From Limnanthes douglasii subsp. nivea (Eukaryota; Streptophyta; Magnoliopsida; Brassicales; Limnanthaceae): a DNA stretch of 64,000 bases. Under the pieces are notes generated by a model. That model ran no database searches. It saw nothing but the letters and a program-made list of their open reading frames with translations, and was not told where the DNA came from. The DNA is taken from positions 59,912,742-59,976,741 of the forward strand of contig JAUPFV010000005.1 in assembly GCA_036936605.1 (NCBI GenBank). The letters run 5' to 3'. This document shows, piece after piece, positions 53,629 through 63,556 of the stretch. Position numbers and translations under genes: made by a program. Position 1 is the stretch's first letter, and every line of letters starts with the position of its first letter.

Positions 53629-56091
53629 ACTCTCCATGAGATCATCAGAACCTTTACCACGTAACCTAAATGCAGCAGCATAACATTCTCTTGCCACCTT
53701 TTGGTCACTTCGGACTACACCAACTCTGTCCTCGACCACATACTTCAGACACTGATGAACTGTAGAAACTACAGCGTACATTTTGGCCAACCATGATCTC
53801 CCAAGAATAGCGTTGTAACTTGATGGACAGTCCACCACCACAAAAAGTACCTGCACTTTCTTCTTGAAAGGCCCTTTCCCCAAAGAAATTTCACCTTCGA
53901 ATTCACCTATCACAATTGCTGATGCGCCAGTAAACCCAATGATAGTCCTCTCAGACTTTTCTATTCGAGGTGGAGCTGTCAACCTATCATATGTCGATTT
54001 AAAAAGCACATTGGCAGAACTCCCTGTGTCGATCAGCACGCGTCGAATCTCCACCCCACATACTTCTGCTCCAATGACCACCGCATCCTCATGTGGCCCT
54101 GTAATGCCCCTCAAATCATCTCCATCGAATATTATAAAGGGCACATCCTTTCTGCCGCCTAGATGTGCCGATGCACCTCCCTCAATTTGTCGTGTTAAAT
54201 TTACTATATGCCTCTTCCTCGAATTATTGGTGTTGTTGGTCATCGAATCCCCTCCAAATATGGTTAATGATTCGAAAAAGGCACACAGATCTCGAACACG
54301 TCCCTGACGCATCGGCTCATCTATCGACATTAACAAAAGTCGACTGGGGTCTGGTTCGACATATTCCGAGGCTACATCGAAACCATCTGCCTCACCTGCA
54401 ACATCTAAAATCATTAACGCAGTTTCCTGCTTAGAATTGGGATTACCTCCTTTGGGAGCTGTTGCTTTGGCATTCTTCCTGACATACTCCAACAGCTTTC
54501 CATTTTCGATCAGAACTTGCATCTCCTTCTTCAGAGCAATGCAATCATTTGTATCATGGCCGATGTCCTCATGATACCTACAAAATTTATTATTGCGCTC
54601 CTCTCTTGGCCTGTTGATAGCTGGTGGCTTTCTAAAATTGATTGTTCCTCTTGTTTTTTCATATATTGAAGCCACACTCTCAGTTAAATCTGCATAGTAA
54701 TCCGGCCTTACCCACACATTCGACCTGGACCTATACTGCTGCTGATTGTTAGAATTATGTTGATTATATCCCCCTTGATACGAGTTCGAGGTTCCTCGGT
54801 TAGAAACATTTGGATTGTTCTTCGGACGCGAGGGATTGTTGTTTGAGACGTTAGATTGTCCACTCCCTTTTTGAACAATACTAGCACCTCCTCGAACCCT
54901 TGTTGATTCTTCGACCTTAATCTGGTCCTCTACCTGAGCCATAAGAGCTCCAAACGTTAACGCTCTACGCCTCGTAGTCTCATCGGCTAAATCCCCAGGC
55001 AACAGCCCCTGCCTGAACGCTGCCATAGCCACACTTTCCTCACAGTCATCCAGCTCAGCCTTTGTTGACACAAACCTCTTGGTATAATCCTTCAGCTTCT
55101 CTCCTACAGCCTGCTTGCACTGTATTATCGTGTCTCCATTGGCTCTCATCTCCTTGCTTCCCACAAATTGTCTGCGAAAAGCAGTGTAGAAACTTCTGAA
55201 ATTTGCAATCGATTCCTTAGGAATCTTATTAAACCATTTTAGCGCAGTTCCCTTAAACGTTTGAGAAAAGGCTCTACACACCAATCTATCATCATCTTCA
55301 AAATTAGTCATGTAGTTCTTAAATTGTTCGATGTGGTCATCGGGATCTTGAGTCCCATCAAACTTTTCAACTTTAGAAATATCAAAACGCCTCGGTAATG
55401 GCACTGATCTGATCTCCTTCACCAATGGTGAGTCCCTCCAATCAACCCCCTGAACATACTGGTCCTCATTTCTCATTCCCACAGTTGCATACAAGCTGGA
55501 CTCACCTTCATACCTCCGAGGCGAACACCTCCGAGGCGAGTATTTCCGAGGTGAATATACTCGCCTTTCTTTCTTTTTCCTTCCTTCCCTATACATTTTA
55601 GATGGCCGGAGCTCACGCTCTGCCCCTCCTGAACGGCCTCGAGAACGCTCATACCTCGGTGTTTCATCAGATTCAGAATCTTCAAAATCCTCCTCATCAC
55701 TAAAATTTTCATACAGTCGCCTTTGCAACTTTTCCTTCCTCTTCTTTATCCCGCTATACTCTTTTTTTTGTTCAGATCGTACCCTACGCTGCTCATAATG
55801 ATCATCAGCTTCATCCATCGACTGATCAGACTGATCATTACGATCGCCACCTGCTATCTTAGATCTAAGTCTAGCACCGTCATTATTATCTCCCTTCTTC
55901 TTTACCAATTCGTCAAGCTCAGCCACCTTCCTAATCATTTCATTCATTTTTCCTTCAAAGTCAAATTGAACAGGTTGAACTGGAACAAATTTACCTGCCT
56001 CTTGCAGATCAGATTTCAGCGTTTCTATCGCCTTGCGAACGGATGGATTGTCACCTTCCTCCGGATTCATCTTCAAACAGCGAAAAATCAA
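53626..56091 (-). CDS. gag: T2 Gag-protease polyprotein, 821 residues
   Basis: The first ATG gives MIFRCLKMNPEEGDNP; the second Met (residue 8) may be the real start, since MNPEEGD begins a typical acidic Gag N-terminus. A charged Arg/Lys/Glu-rich region (about 95-215) precedes the retrotransposon Gag domain (about 242-395: KFDGTQDPDDHIEQFKNYM, FRSFYTAFRRQFVG). Then come an Asn/Gln/Ser-rich linker, a CxxH...GHxxxxC zinc-binding motif (CRYHEDIGHDTNDC, about 503) and the aspartic protease (VLIDTGSSANVLF, about 685-697). Gag forms particles and the protease would cleave them. It ends at a TAG in frame with Pol. Completely open. Confidence 0.94.
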   Translation of the reverse strand: MIFRCLKMNPEEGDNPSVRKAIETLKSDLQEAGKFVPVQPVQFDFEGKMNEMIRKVAELDELVKKKGDNNDGARLRSKIAGGDRNDQSDQSMDEADDHYEQRRVRSEQKKEYSGIKKRKEKLQRRLYENFSDEEDFEDSESDETPRYERSRGRSGGAERELRPSKMYREGRKKKERRVYSPRKYSPRRCSPRRYEGESSLYATVGMRNEDQYVQGVDWRDSPLVKEIRSVPLPRRFDISKVEKFDGTQDPDDHIEQFKNYMTNFEDDDRLVCRAFSQTFKGTALKWFNKIPKESIANFRSFYTAFRRQFVGSKEMRANGDTIIQCKQAVGEKLKDYTKRFVSTKAELDDCEESVAMAAFRQGLLPGDLADETTRRRALTFGALMAQVEDQIKVEESTRVRGGASIVQKGSGQSNVSNNNPSRPKNNPNVSNRGTSNSYQGGYNQHNSNNQQQYRSRSNVWVRPDYYADLTESVASIYEKTRGTINFRKPPAINRPREERNNKFCRYHEDIGHDTNDCIALKKEMQVLIENGKLLEYVRKNAKATAPKGGNPNSKQETALMILDVAGEADGFDVASEYVEPDPSRLLLMSIDEPMRQGRVRDLCAFFESLTIFGGDSMTNNTNNSRKRHIVNLTRQIEGGASAHLGGRKDVPFIIFDGDDLRGITGPHEDAVVIGAEVCGVEIRRVLIDTGSSANVLFKSTYDRLTAPPRIEKSERTIIGFTGASAIVIGEFEGEISLGKGPFKKKVQVLFVVVDCPSSYNAILGRSWLAKMYAVVSTVHQCLKYVVEDRVGVVRSDQKVARECYAAAFRLRGKGSDDLMES

Positions 56092-56175
56092 ACGAGAAGT
56101 GAAAATTCGAACGAAAAACCTTTGAAAACGAGAACTCGAGCGTCGATTTTTGATCTGTTGATCAAGGTATCCTCG

Positions 56176-56194
56176 CCCCTCTTTCTAGCGCCAA
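56176..56194 (-). other. T2 primer-binding site
   Basis: The minus strand reads TTGGCGCTAGAAAGAGGGG just inside the 5' LTR (after CACACCA and two bases). TGGCGC fits the 3' end of a tRNA ending GCGCCA; the tRNA was not identified. Confidence 0.7.
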
Positions 56195-56196
56195 TT

Positions 56197-56480
56197 TGGT
56201 GTGAATTTAAGTTGTAAAGAGAGAATTAAGAACAAAGAGTCTTCAAAGAGAATTTTTAGAAGTGTTTAGTGCCTCTGAATATTTCATAAGTCAAAATAAC
56301 CTTTTCAGCCTCCTTAAATAGGCAGGGTGAATTAGTTAGGAAAACGGTTACATATTAATATATTTACAATTTAACCCCTAGGTTTCTACTAAAGCGTAAT
56401 TAAATCCTATAATTACAGAATTTGTCATTTTAGCCCTTATTAATTACACTCAAGTCCCTAAGGAATATCTTTCCTTATCA
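56197..56480 (-). repeat. T2 5' LTR
   Basis: 284 bp, apparently identical to 46214-46497. On the minus strand it starts TGATAAGG and ends CACACCA. Confidence 0.95.
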
Positions 56481-56485
56481 ACCTT

Positions 56486-57561
56486 GAAACTAATGAATCA
56501 CATGTGGTAATATCTGAATTACAGAATGGAGATGGGTCAACTCATTGCGGGTTGAAAATGTTGACAATTAGGATTTTATTTCCCAAATATTATTAGTCTG
56601 TCATCATGTTTGATGTTAAATAATTAGTCATAATATGTGATACCCGCCAATATTTACGAATATAATATATGTGCCTGCATTACTGCTTGATTCAATATTT
56701 GAAGCGTTGCCTTTTGACACGTGGGTTTTGAACTTAGTCGGGTCGCTACACATGGCCTCCGGGGCACTCCAAACGATTATAGTAGTTGTTGATTATTTCT
56801 CTAAGTGGATGAAACTCGAGCCCTTATGCAAAACTAAAAAAAATAGTATTATCAAATTTATTGTATCTAATATATGATGCAGATTCAAAGTCCCAAGAAC
56901 AATCACGATAGATAACGACCCTCAATTTGATAAGAAAGACATATAAACCTTCTGCTTTTCCTGATACAACTAACATTGTTTTTTAGCACATTTCCAAATA
57001 CATGCCAATGGGAAAGTAGAGGATACAAATAGAATTATATTTGATGGCTTGAAAAATAATTTAGAGAGGGCCGCTAGAAAATGGCCAAATTACATACATG
57101 AAGTACCGTAGGCTTACCAGAATACATCATCGGGAACGACTCAAGAATCACCTTTTGCATTAGTGTATATGATGGATGCGTTAATCTCTAAAAAATCCTC
57201 CATCCCATCCTTAAGAGTAAAAAACTATTATGAGGCTGATAATGATAAGGGCCGAAGAGCCGACTTGAATTTCTTGAAAATAAAAGAACGAAGGTGCATC
57301 TTAGATACTTTCATTATCAGACTTTAATGAGAATTAGATTTGCATCTCGAGTCCACCCATGAGAATTCAAAGTAAGGATAAGGTTTTAAAGAAAGTTTCT
57401 TGCACACTAAAGATAAACAGCTCGAAAAACTGGAGTTAAATTGCGAAATACCTTATTCGGTATGTAAGAGGGAAAAACCCAGAACTTATAGGTTGGAAGA
57501 CCTATAAGGAAAACCTTTTCGACACCCTTTGAACATCAAACATTTAAGGTTGTATTTAGAA
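56486..57561 (+). pseudogene. T3 Pol part 2: integrase
   Basis: Resumes T3 pol after the T2 insertion with ETNESHVVISELQNGDGSTH (integrase zinc region, about 56487-56550). It then has FDTWVLNLVGSLHMASGA, VVDYFSKWMKLEPL (56700-56830), a decayed TIDNDPQFDKKD, IHANGKVEDTNR, and PLNIKHLRLYLE ending at 57561. The linker SELQNGDGSTHCG matches SELHNGEGSAHCG of T1, confirming where T2 landed. Many stops. Confidence 0.85.
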
Positions 57562-58149
57562 TGACTATGTAAAAATTGCAAAAAAAAAAGAATTTATTTT
57601 TTCAATTAATTGCGTAATGATCGGTGGCATGCTCTGTCATTCCATGGTGGGCATGAAGATTTTTATGAGATGTCAAAATAGTCAACAAGTAAATATAAAT
57701 CATTTCTCTTTTCTATTCCATGATTTTATCTTCAATAGGCCCATACATGTGTAAACCTGAATATTGAAAAGGTTCCAACACTAGTTTCTCATGTTTAAAA
57801 TGTTATGAACTAGTTGGTCATGTTTAAAAGGTTTCAACACTAATTGGTCACATTTAAAAGGCTACAACACTAGTTGGTAATATTTAAAAGGTTCCAACAC
57901 TAGTTGGTCAATACTGGAAGACTAGTACTTTTAAATATTTTAAAGAGCTTTTATACCCGATTGAGGACTGATCACCCTTAACTAGGAATAATCCAAAGAC
58001 ACGACTTAAAAATTATTACGACAATTAAAGATGAATAAAGAAAGTACCACTTATAAAAACCTGAAGTACAAAAATTCCATGGCCATACATAAACTTGTAA
58101 TTCAAAATTTTAAAATATTAGAAATACGAAGGGAAAAATAATTCAGCAG
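57562..58149. other. T3 spacer between pol and antisense gene
   Basis: Non-coding interval with a 30-bp tandem repeat in the middle. No gene seen. Confidence 0.6.
57771..57912. repeat. 30-bp tandem repeat, nearly five copies
   Basis: Units of GGTTYCAACACTARTTGGTC plus AYRTTTAAAA, period 30 bp. It lies in the same pol/antisense-gene spacer as the minisatellites of T1 and T2. Confidence 0.88.
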
Positions 58150-60310
58150 CATCAGATTTTTCTTTATCAGCTTGGTTATTGATAATTTCACTTAACCTAT
58201 TTCAACATTGTCCTCAGGATTTTTTGAAGATTGATTTTCCTCAAAGTTTTCTTTTTCAAATATTAATAGGACGTTCCTCTTCTGAAACCACTTTCCAATA
58301 CGAGACAAGGTTCAAATTTATGAACATTTTATGGATATTATGGACCATCTCGGAGTTGACCATATCGTCTCGTTGATTTAGATAACCTATACATGAACCA
58401 GCATAAGCGCCAATCGTGTTTGCTTCATCCTTTCGAGATTCCACCTTGATAGAAATTAGATATTCAACATCCTTTTTTTCTATTCTCTTCAGCGCTCAGG
58501 GTAGCATGCACTTTCTCATCGTATCTAGACATGAGAAGATCACGATGAAGGGTAATTTCATTCACAATCTCGTTATGCTTTTGAATCCTATCTAGCAAGG
58601 CGGACTCCAACGTGACAATCTCAATCTGGAAAATAGATTTTTGTTCCACGAGATAATTTTCTATTGAACATGTCGTTTATTTTCATATGATAGGGATCAT
58701 TTATCCGAGGTACACTTTCGTAGATAGTAGACTCTTCCTTGGTGATACGCCGTTTTCTTTGCTAGGTTCGAGTTGGACTATTTAAGGCATGAAATAACCT
58801 TCTTAGATTCATGTAAATCCTTTTTCTACTGGGGTACTTTTCTTTCAATTTTAGCAATAAGAGCGACACGCTTGTAAAGAACAACAAAAAAGAGTATGCT
58901 TCAACGAGTTAAAATGATCTGGAGCCGGGAGAACCCTTGGGAATTGACCGTCTTTGGGTGTCTAGCTTATGCGGATTGTCTTGTGGAAGATTTTATCATT
59001 GAGCCTTTAAAATTTAAGTCTCTGAAAACTATTTGTTTTCCTACAGAAGAGTTGGTGAGTGGTTTTCTGGTACTTGAACATCATAATGGTCGAACATCAT
59101 AGGAATGATGGTTTGATCCGTGACGGGGGTGATTTTTTTTAGGTCTTAGATTTCTTCTGGATAAAGGATTTATTCTTCTCTTCAATTTTTCCTTTACCAT
59201 TTTGATCCCGCGATGCGTGTGTTAATTTATTCTTTTTGAGTGGTTGGGAATTTTTTTGTGTCTTAGTCACCATCAGATCAACAACTTTATTTGTTGGATC
59301 GTCAGCTTGCTTGTCTTCTGTAGTGCTTTTCACCAGTTTTTTCGGGACCATACCTCCAACAACGTTTTTCTTAATTTGTAATTCAAGGCGTCCGAATAGA
59401 CCATTAGCTCACGCTACATAACAAACAGTGATGCCTTTCCCACTTTAGGGAAGCGTATATCAACTGACTTCGGAATTCCCCAATGCATTCAGAGATTTGA
59501 ATCTTCCTCTTCAAAGTAATAGTAATATTTGATTTCATGAAGAGCAATAATGTATATGTGTTTGAACTTGCGAAGATTTCTCCCCAACACCTCAGATATT
59601 TTAGAAGGAAATTCGACTTTCGTCTATTTCTTCTTCAGTTTATTTGGCTTTATTATCTTCCATTTATTTTCCTTCATGATCTCCACTTCATCCTCAACAC
59701 CACATATTTCTCATATGAGCCGGTAACATCCGACCCCAAGTTAATACACACATTTGCCTCAAATCGTATTTACTTTAGAAGTTTATATTTTTTGTTGAAG
59801 AACAAAGACCCCTCTGGAAATGTATCTTAAGTTACACCAATCCTATGAGATCTTGTAGGAACCTTCCCTCTAGACCCAATCGATTTTTAGAATCGTGTGT
59901 TACAGTTTATAGGGATTATCCAAGGTCTCTTGGATTACTGTTATTCGTGACGAGAAAATCCTCTCATTTTTCCCTAGTCAATGAAGGGTTCTTTAGCGGG
60001 AGGGTGTTTCTTCGTTAGCGGAATGACACATTGGAATAAAGCATGGTCAATATTTTTAGGTCTAAAGAGGTAGGTGTTTTTTATCGAAGGTTGAGTCAAA
60101 GAAAATGTAGAAGGCGATGGGCCATTTGATTCAGACTATTTTTTTTTCATGATACGTTGCCTCTGTAATTGAACACTTGAGAAATATGAACAAGTCCTTT
60201 GTCCATGATCCCATCAACTTCTTTTACAGTTTTTTTCCTCAGCTTACTCAAAACTTGACAAGAGCTACTCTAGAGCATTGTCAAGATGAAACATATAAAT
60301 CCAAATAAAC
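58150..60310 (-). pseudogene. T3 antisense gene remnant
   Basis: Minus-strand pieces include a Lys-rich region, KTQKNSQPLKKNKLTH (near 59250) and a coiled-coil piece, QIEIVTLESALLDRIQKHNE (58560-58630). The C-terminal block GYLNQRDDMVNSEMVHNIHK (58325-58385) resembles EKRDDWIKSDMVL of T1. An N-terminal piece near 59560 (FKHIHYCSS, RGRFKSLNALG) resembles the helical domain of T1. Numerous stops and shifts; the N-terminal limit is a guess. This shows that the antisense gene was present in an older, separate Tat element. Confidence 0.65.
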
Positions 60311-60867
60311 TGCGTGGTGACAAATAGTGAACAAAGGTTAGGGTTTATTCTAATTTATTTTGTGGCGGTGATCGAGCTAGAAATTGGGTTTTGCGGTAGC
60401 AGGAGCATGATAGTTTCTCTCTCTATCTTTAGAGTCACGAAAAAGTGAAAATAATGAGAGAAATGATGGAAAATTAATAGAGAAGATTTTGAAAGTCTTT
60501 TACGTATCTATAGAAGACCCAACAAACACCTACGTTGGGAGTGAAAAGTTTTCTTGTTTTTTCGCTACTCAACATATATTTACATGGAGAAGGGGAACAA
60601 TTTCTTCACTATTTTTATCACACTTCACCACTAATGATCTATTACGTGGTACAAAAGCCTTCATGACACGTATACAGGAGTAAAACCACACGTGATGTAC
60701 ACAATATTAATGATTTCCGCAACAATAATAATCAGATGTAAGGTTATCCGACCTGAGTCAATTCGGATCACAGGGTTGGTTACAATCCTATGCGAGTGTA
60801 TAAATGAAATCTGAAGCAGTACTTGATTTAGTCCTCCTCAAGAATGTTCACAAGGACTAGGGGGTAC

Positions 60868-61226
60868 TGATAAGTACCACATTTATCTGATCCGCATGTC
60901 GAACCCCTAAAATATTGGACTGATATTTACATTTATAATATAAACCCAATAAATGTGTAATTTTGAGAATATTTTATGTAATAAGGAGTATATGTGTTTG
61001 AGATTAATCAATTGGCGGGGTGGAATAGCCAAAAGTAGGCTAACCATGTAGGCCCAAGGGTCCACCATGATTAATCTATCAATCAACGTATCTTTTTTTG
61101 GAAATGGTGAACAATTATTACTTTTTACTACTTATGTGACTTTTTCTCTCTAAAATTCGTGTTCCATCTTATCTCTTAATATCTACGTGACTATTCTCGA
61201 AATATTGTAGACACTTTTTCCCATCA
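60868..61226 (+). repeat. T3 3' LTR
   Basis: About 359 bp from TGATAAGTACCAC to TTTTTCCCATCA, preceded by the polypurine tract CAAGGACTAGGGGGTAC. Homologous to 40643-41370. Confidence 0.85.
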
Positions 61227-61390
61227 AATATTTATGAAGTCATCGCTAGGAAGTTAGCTTCTAATTGAGATGTACCTTTTAAGACAATATCCAAAGGAAA
61301 TAAAGGTGCTTAAAAACTAACCGATATGGATGAAAATCTATTAAAGTGCCTTTATAATATTTATTGTTTGAAATTTTACAAATCTAAAAT
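61227..61390 (+). pseudogene. T4 integrase C-terminus, right piece
   Basis: Continuing the T4 frame: YEVIARKLASN then KGA and KLTDMDENLLKCLYNIY. This corresponds to the end of Tat integrases (for example a KLTDMDG...PWN.EHLRLYY pattern). It lies directly after the T3 3' LTR, so it is the other side of the T3 insertion. Confidence 0.65.
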
Positions 61391-62016
61391 ATATCATTTG
61401 GTTAGTGTAGTATTTTTCCTATCTGGTAGCACGGTTTTTTTTTATAATAAGACACCTTAAAGGATGTTATGAATTAAATATCTTTCCAAAAATGTTCTAA
61501 AAGCATCATACTTTTATTTTTTAGTTTAAAAAGTAGTAAGAAATAACGTTTGGTTATAATGGTAATGTTGTTTCAAACCGACAGTCACTAATGCTTCTTC
61601 AAGTCGATAATGATGATAATTTCTAAAGTGATGATTACTAATAGTTTCTAATGATGTTTTAAACTAATGATTACTAATATTTTCTAAGGATGTTTTAAAC
61701 TAATGATTACTAATGATTCTTTATTAAAATAATAATTATACTTTCTAAAATAGATGTTAGACTCCAAAGTGAGTACTAGTGTTTCTCTATGATGATAGTA
61801 TTAGTGTGTTCTAAAGCGGTGATTTATATGAGGTTTTTCCAAATGGATGGATAAATAACTAACAAGTAAACTGAGCTACACAAGTTACAAAATTATAATT
61901 AAAATATAATGCTTCAAAATAATAAGTGGAATAATCTATATGAGTTAAAAAATTATAACTAATAAGCCAATATGGCTATAAATCAAGCCGAACTGAAAAG
62001 TGCAAAATGTTATACA
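61391..62016. other. AT-rich stretch with short repeats, no gene
   Basis: Probably the T4 3' region or unrelated intergenic DNA. It contains the tandem repeat at 61590-61720 and no coding signal. Confidence 0.5.
61590..61720. repeat. 36-bp imperfect tandem repeat
   Basis: Units of TTTCTAAKGATGTTTTAAAC plus TAATGATTACTAATAT. The last two (61646-61717) are nearly identical, with weaker copies before and after. Confidence 0.75.
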
Positions 62017-62215
62017 CAGTGGCGTAGCCAGGATTTGATCTTTATGGTGTCCTGGCATGAACCTGCCAAAATATATAAAAACACCTCTCACATAAAATAT
62101 CCCTTCTTTTGTCAATATTACCGGTAGCTAAAGGTTTGAACCCAAAACCTCTGGGTTCCTACTTCGAATTTTTCTATTGGGATAGAAACCATCTTACTAC
62201 TTTAATATGTTTATT

Positions 62216-62253
<38 letters not shown>

Positions 62254-62298
62254 GTGGGTTCCTATGCACCCATAGATCCCACCGTAGCTCCGCCACTG
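62017..62298. mobile_element. Small hAT-like MITE, 282 bp
   Basis: Termini CAGTGGCGTAGCCAGGA (left) and CAGTGGCGGAGCTACGG (right, opposite strand). An 8-bp target duplication GTTATACA/ATTATACA (62009-62016 and 62299-62306) matches at 7 of 8 positions. Both features fit hAT elements. No coding. It contains the TA repeat at 62221-62248. Confidence 0.88.
62221..62248. repeat. (TA)14 microsatellite
   Basis: TA run within the small hAT-like MITE. Confidence 0.95.
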
Positions 62299-62306
62299 AT
62301 TATACA

Positions 62307-62891
62307 CCTAAATAAAATGAATATGACTATATGCCAAACCTATTAAAAAAGTGTAAGAGGTTACATTAAAAAGGTTGTAAAGAGTTTAATTACGAAGACT
62401 AGCTAAGAAATTGTAAAAGACCATGCACTCAATCAAAGCGAACATGTTTATAAGCTAAACCCTATTAAAAATGTATATAAGCCACATTAGTTTTCAAAAC
62501 TGATTAAAACATTTACTACACACCAAATGATTATAAATTTATATAAAACTTATTATAATAAAGCAACGCTTGCAATATAGTTATCAAAACAACGTTCTTA
62601 TAAGATTATTAAGATAGATTGATAAAAGAACGAAAACAGATTCTATAAAAGTGAATAGTCACGTTCGAAGATTATTTATGAAAGAATGGTTAAATGCGAT
62701 ATCTAAAAGTATGTTTCTTAAATTAATTTTAACGATGGTTTCTAAAGTGTTTGCATAAATAACATCTATAAAAAGAAAATTTTATATCATAAAAATGATA
62801 TGTGATAAGAGTAATTTTAAAAAGAGAAGTAATAAATTAAGAAGCAAAACAAATATGAAATGGGCCGCATAGATTTAAAATACTTGGATAC
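62307..62891. other. AT-rich intergenic stretch, no gene seen
   Basis: No family signature and no long open frame on either strand. Confidence 0.6.
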
Positions 62892-63556
62892 TGTTATGGG
62901 AATAAAACAAAGGGAATTACCGGGTAGAAAAATATTTTATTATCAAAGAAGATAAGTTACATTGTTTAGGGTTTGTATATTTATTTATACCCCATATTGC
63001 CGTTTACAAATCATTACTATGATTTGACTTCATTAACTACATGTAGAATTGTATTTATATCGTGTGACCTAAATTAATGACCATTAATTTAATAATTTGA
63101 TTGGTTCAGTTAATGTCTCTTTGAACCACTATTTTGACTATCCCTTGATGTAAAAGGTGTTCGATCGGTCTAATCCGCGTAATAGACCGAGCACACTTCA
63201 AGTCTTTTTCTCTATACTCAGTATATTTCTTGGTCAACTCTCTCATTGTCTTAATAAAGATCTGGTTATCCTACTATACCCTCGTCTATATTGTTTTTTG
63301 CTCGATAAATTCATTTGCTCGGATTATCTTAGCCCATCAGTTGCTAATAAATCTTACTATTCGTTTGATCATTCTTCACTCTGCTATCCGGCCTATGTCT
63401 ATTTGCTCAGCCTTGGCTCCTCTTTGGCCTGATCTTGCATCTACTCGTAATTCCTTCCTTTCTAGTAACTAGCTCAGCTCATAATCATTTCTGCTCTGCT
63501 TGTTGTTTGGCTACTTATATGTCTCTTATCTTCATGTGGTGATTACTCTCTTATCA
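62892..63556 (-). repeat. Probable 3' LTR of a fifth Tat-type element (T5)
   Basis: The plus strand starts TGTTATGGGAATAAAAC and ends CTCTCTTATCA. Just outside, the minus strand reads GAACTAGGGGGTGCCT, closely resembling the polypurine tracts of T2 and T3 before TGATAAG. On the minus strand GGGTATAAATAAAT (about 62980-62993) is a candidate TATA box about 90-100 bp from the LTR's 3' end. Together this suggests a 665-bp LTR of a minus-strand element whose body lies beyond the window. The short plus-strand frames at 63157-63472 lie wholly within it and are probably chance. Confidence 0.55.

Larger units (their letters stand above)
46214..56480 (-). mobile_element. Tat gypsy element T2, young and apparently intact
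   Basis: 10,267 bp, flanked by a perfect 5-bp target duplication ACCTT (46209-46213 and 56481-56485). The 284-bp LTRs look identical by eye. Gag-protease (56091-53626) and Pol (53625-50320) are open apart from one in-frame TAG between them. A second gene on the plus strand (46963-49728, one intron) lies between pol and the 3' LTR. This is the organisation of Tat elements that carry an antisense gene. It inserted into T3 in the opposite orientation. Everything needed for mobility appears present, but activity is not shown by sequence. Confidence 0.96.
40643..61226 (+). mobile_element. Tat gypsy element T3, old, interrupted by T2
   Basis: LTRs (left 40643-41370 with a solo LTR inside, right 60868-61226) flank a heavily mutated gag-pol on the plus strand and an antisense gene remnant on the minus strand. 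Pol is interrupted at 46213/46214 by the complete element T2 and resumes at 56486. A polypurine tract GGACTAGGGGGTAC lies before the 3' LTR. The insertion cut the integrase C-terminus of T4. No matching target duplication was found (flanks ATAGG and AATAT), consistent with age. Excluding nested insertions the element is about 9.9 kb. Confidence 0.85.

Noticed and set aside
50320..56091. Integrated pararetrovirus (caulimovirid) instead of a gypsy element
   Set aside because: Integrase with zinc region and D-D-E, true LTRs, primer site and target duplication are present, and no movement protein is seen.
40638..61231. Target duplication for T3
   Set aside because: Flanks ATAGG and AATAT do not match in any nearby register, so none is claimed.
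63157..63472. Overlapping plus-strand frames of 91 and 80 codons as host genes
   Set aside because: They lie inside a probable LTR, have low-complexity hydrophobic content, and lack recognisable domains or splice signals.
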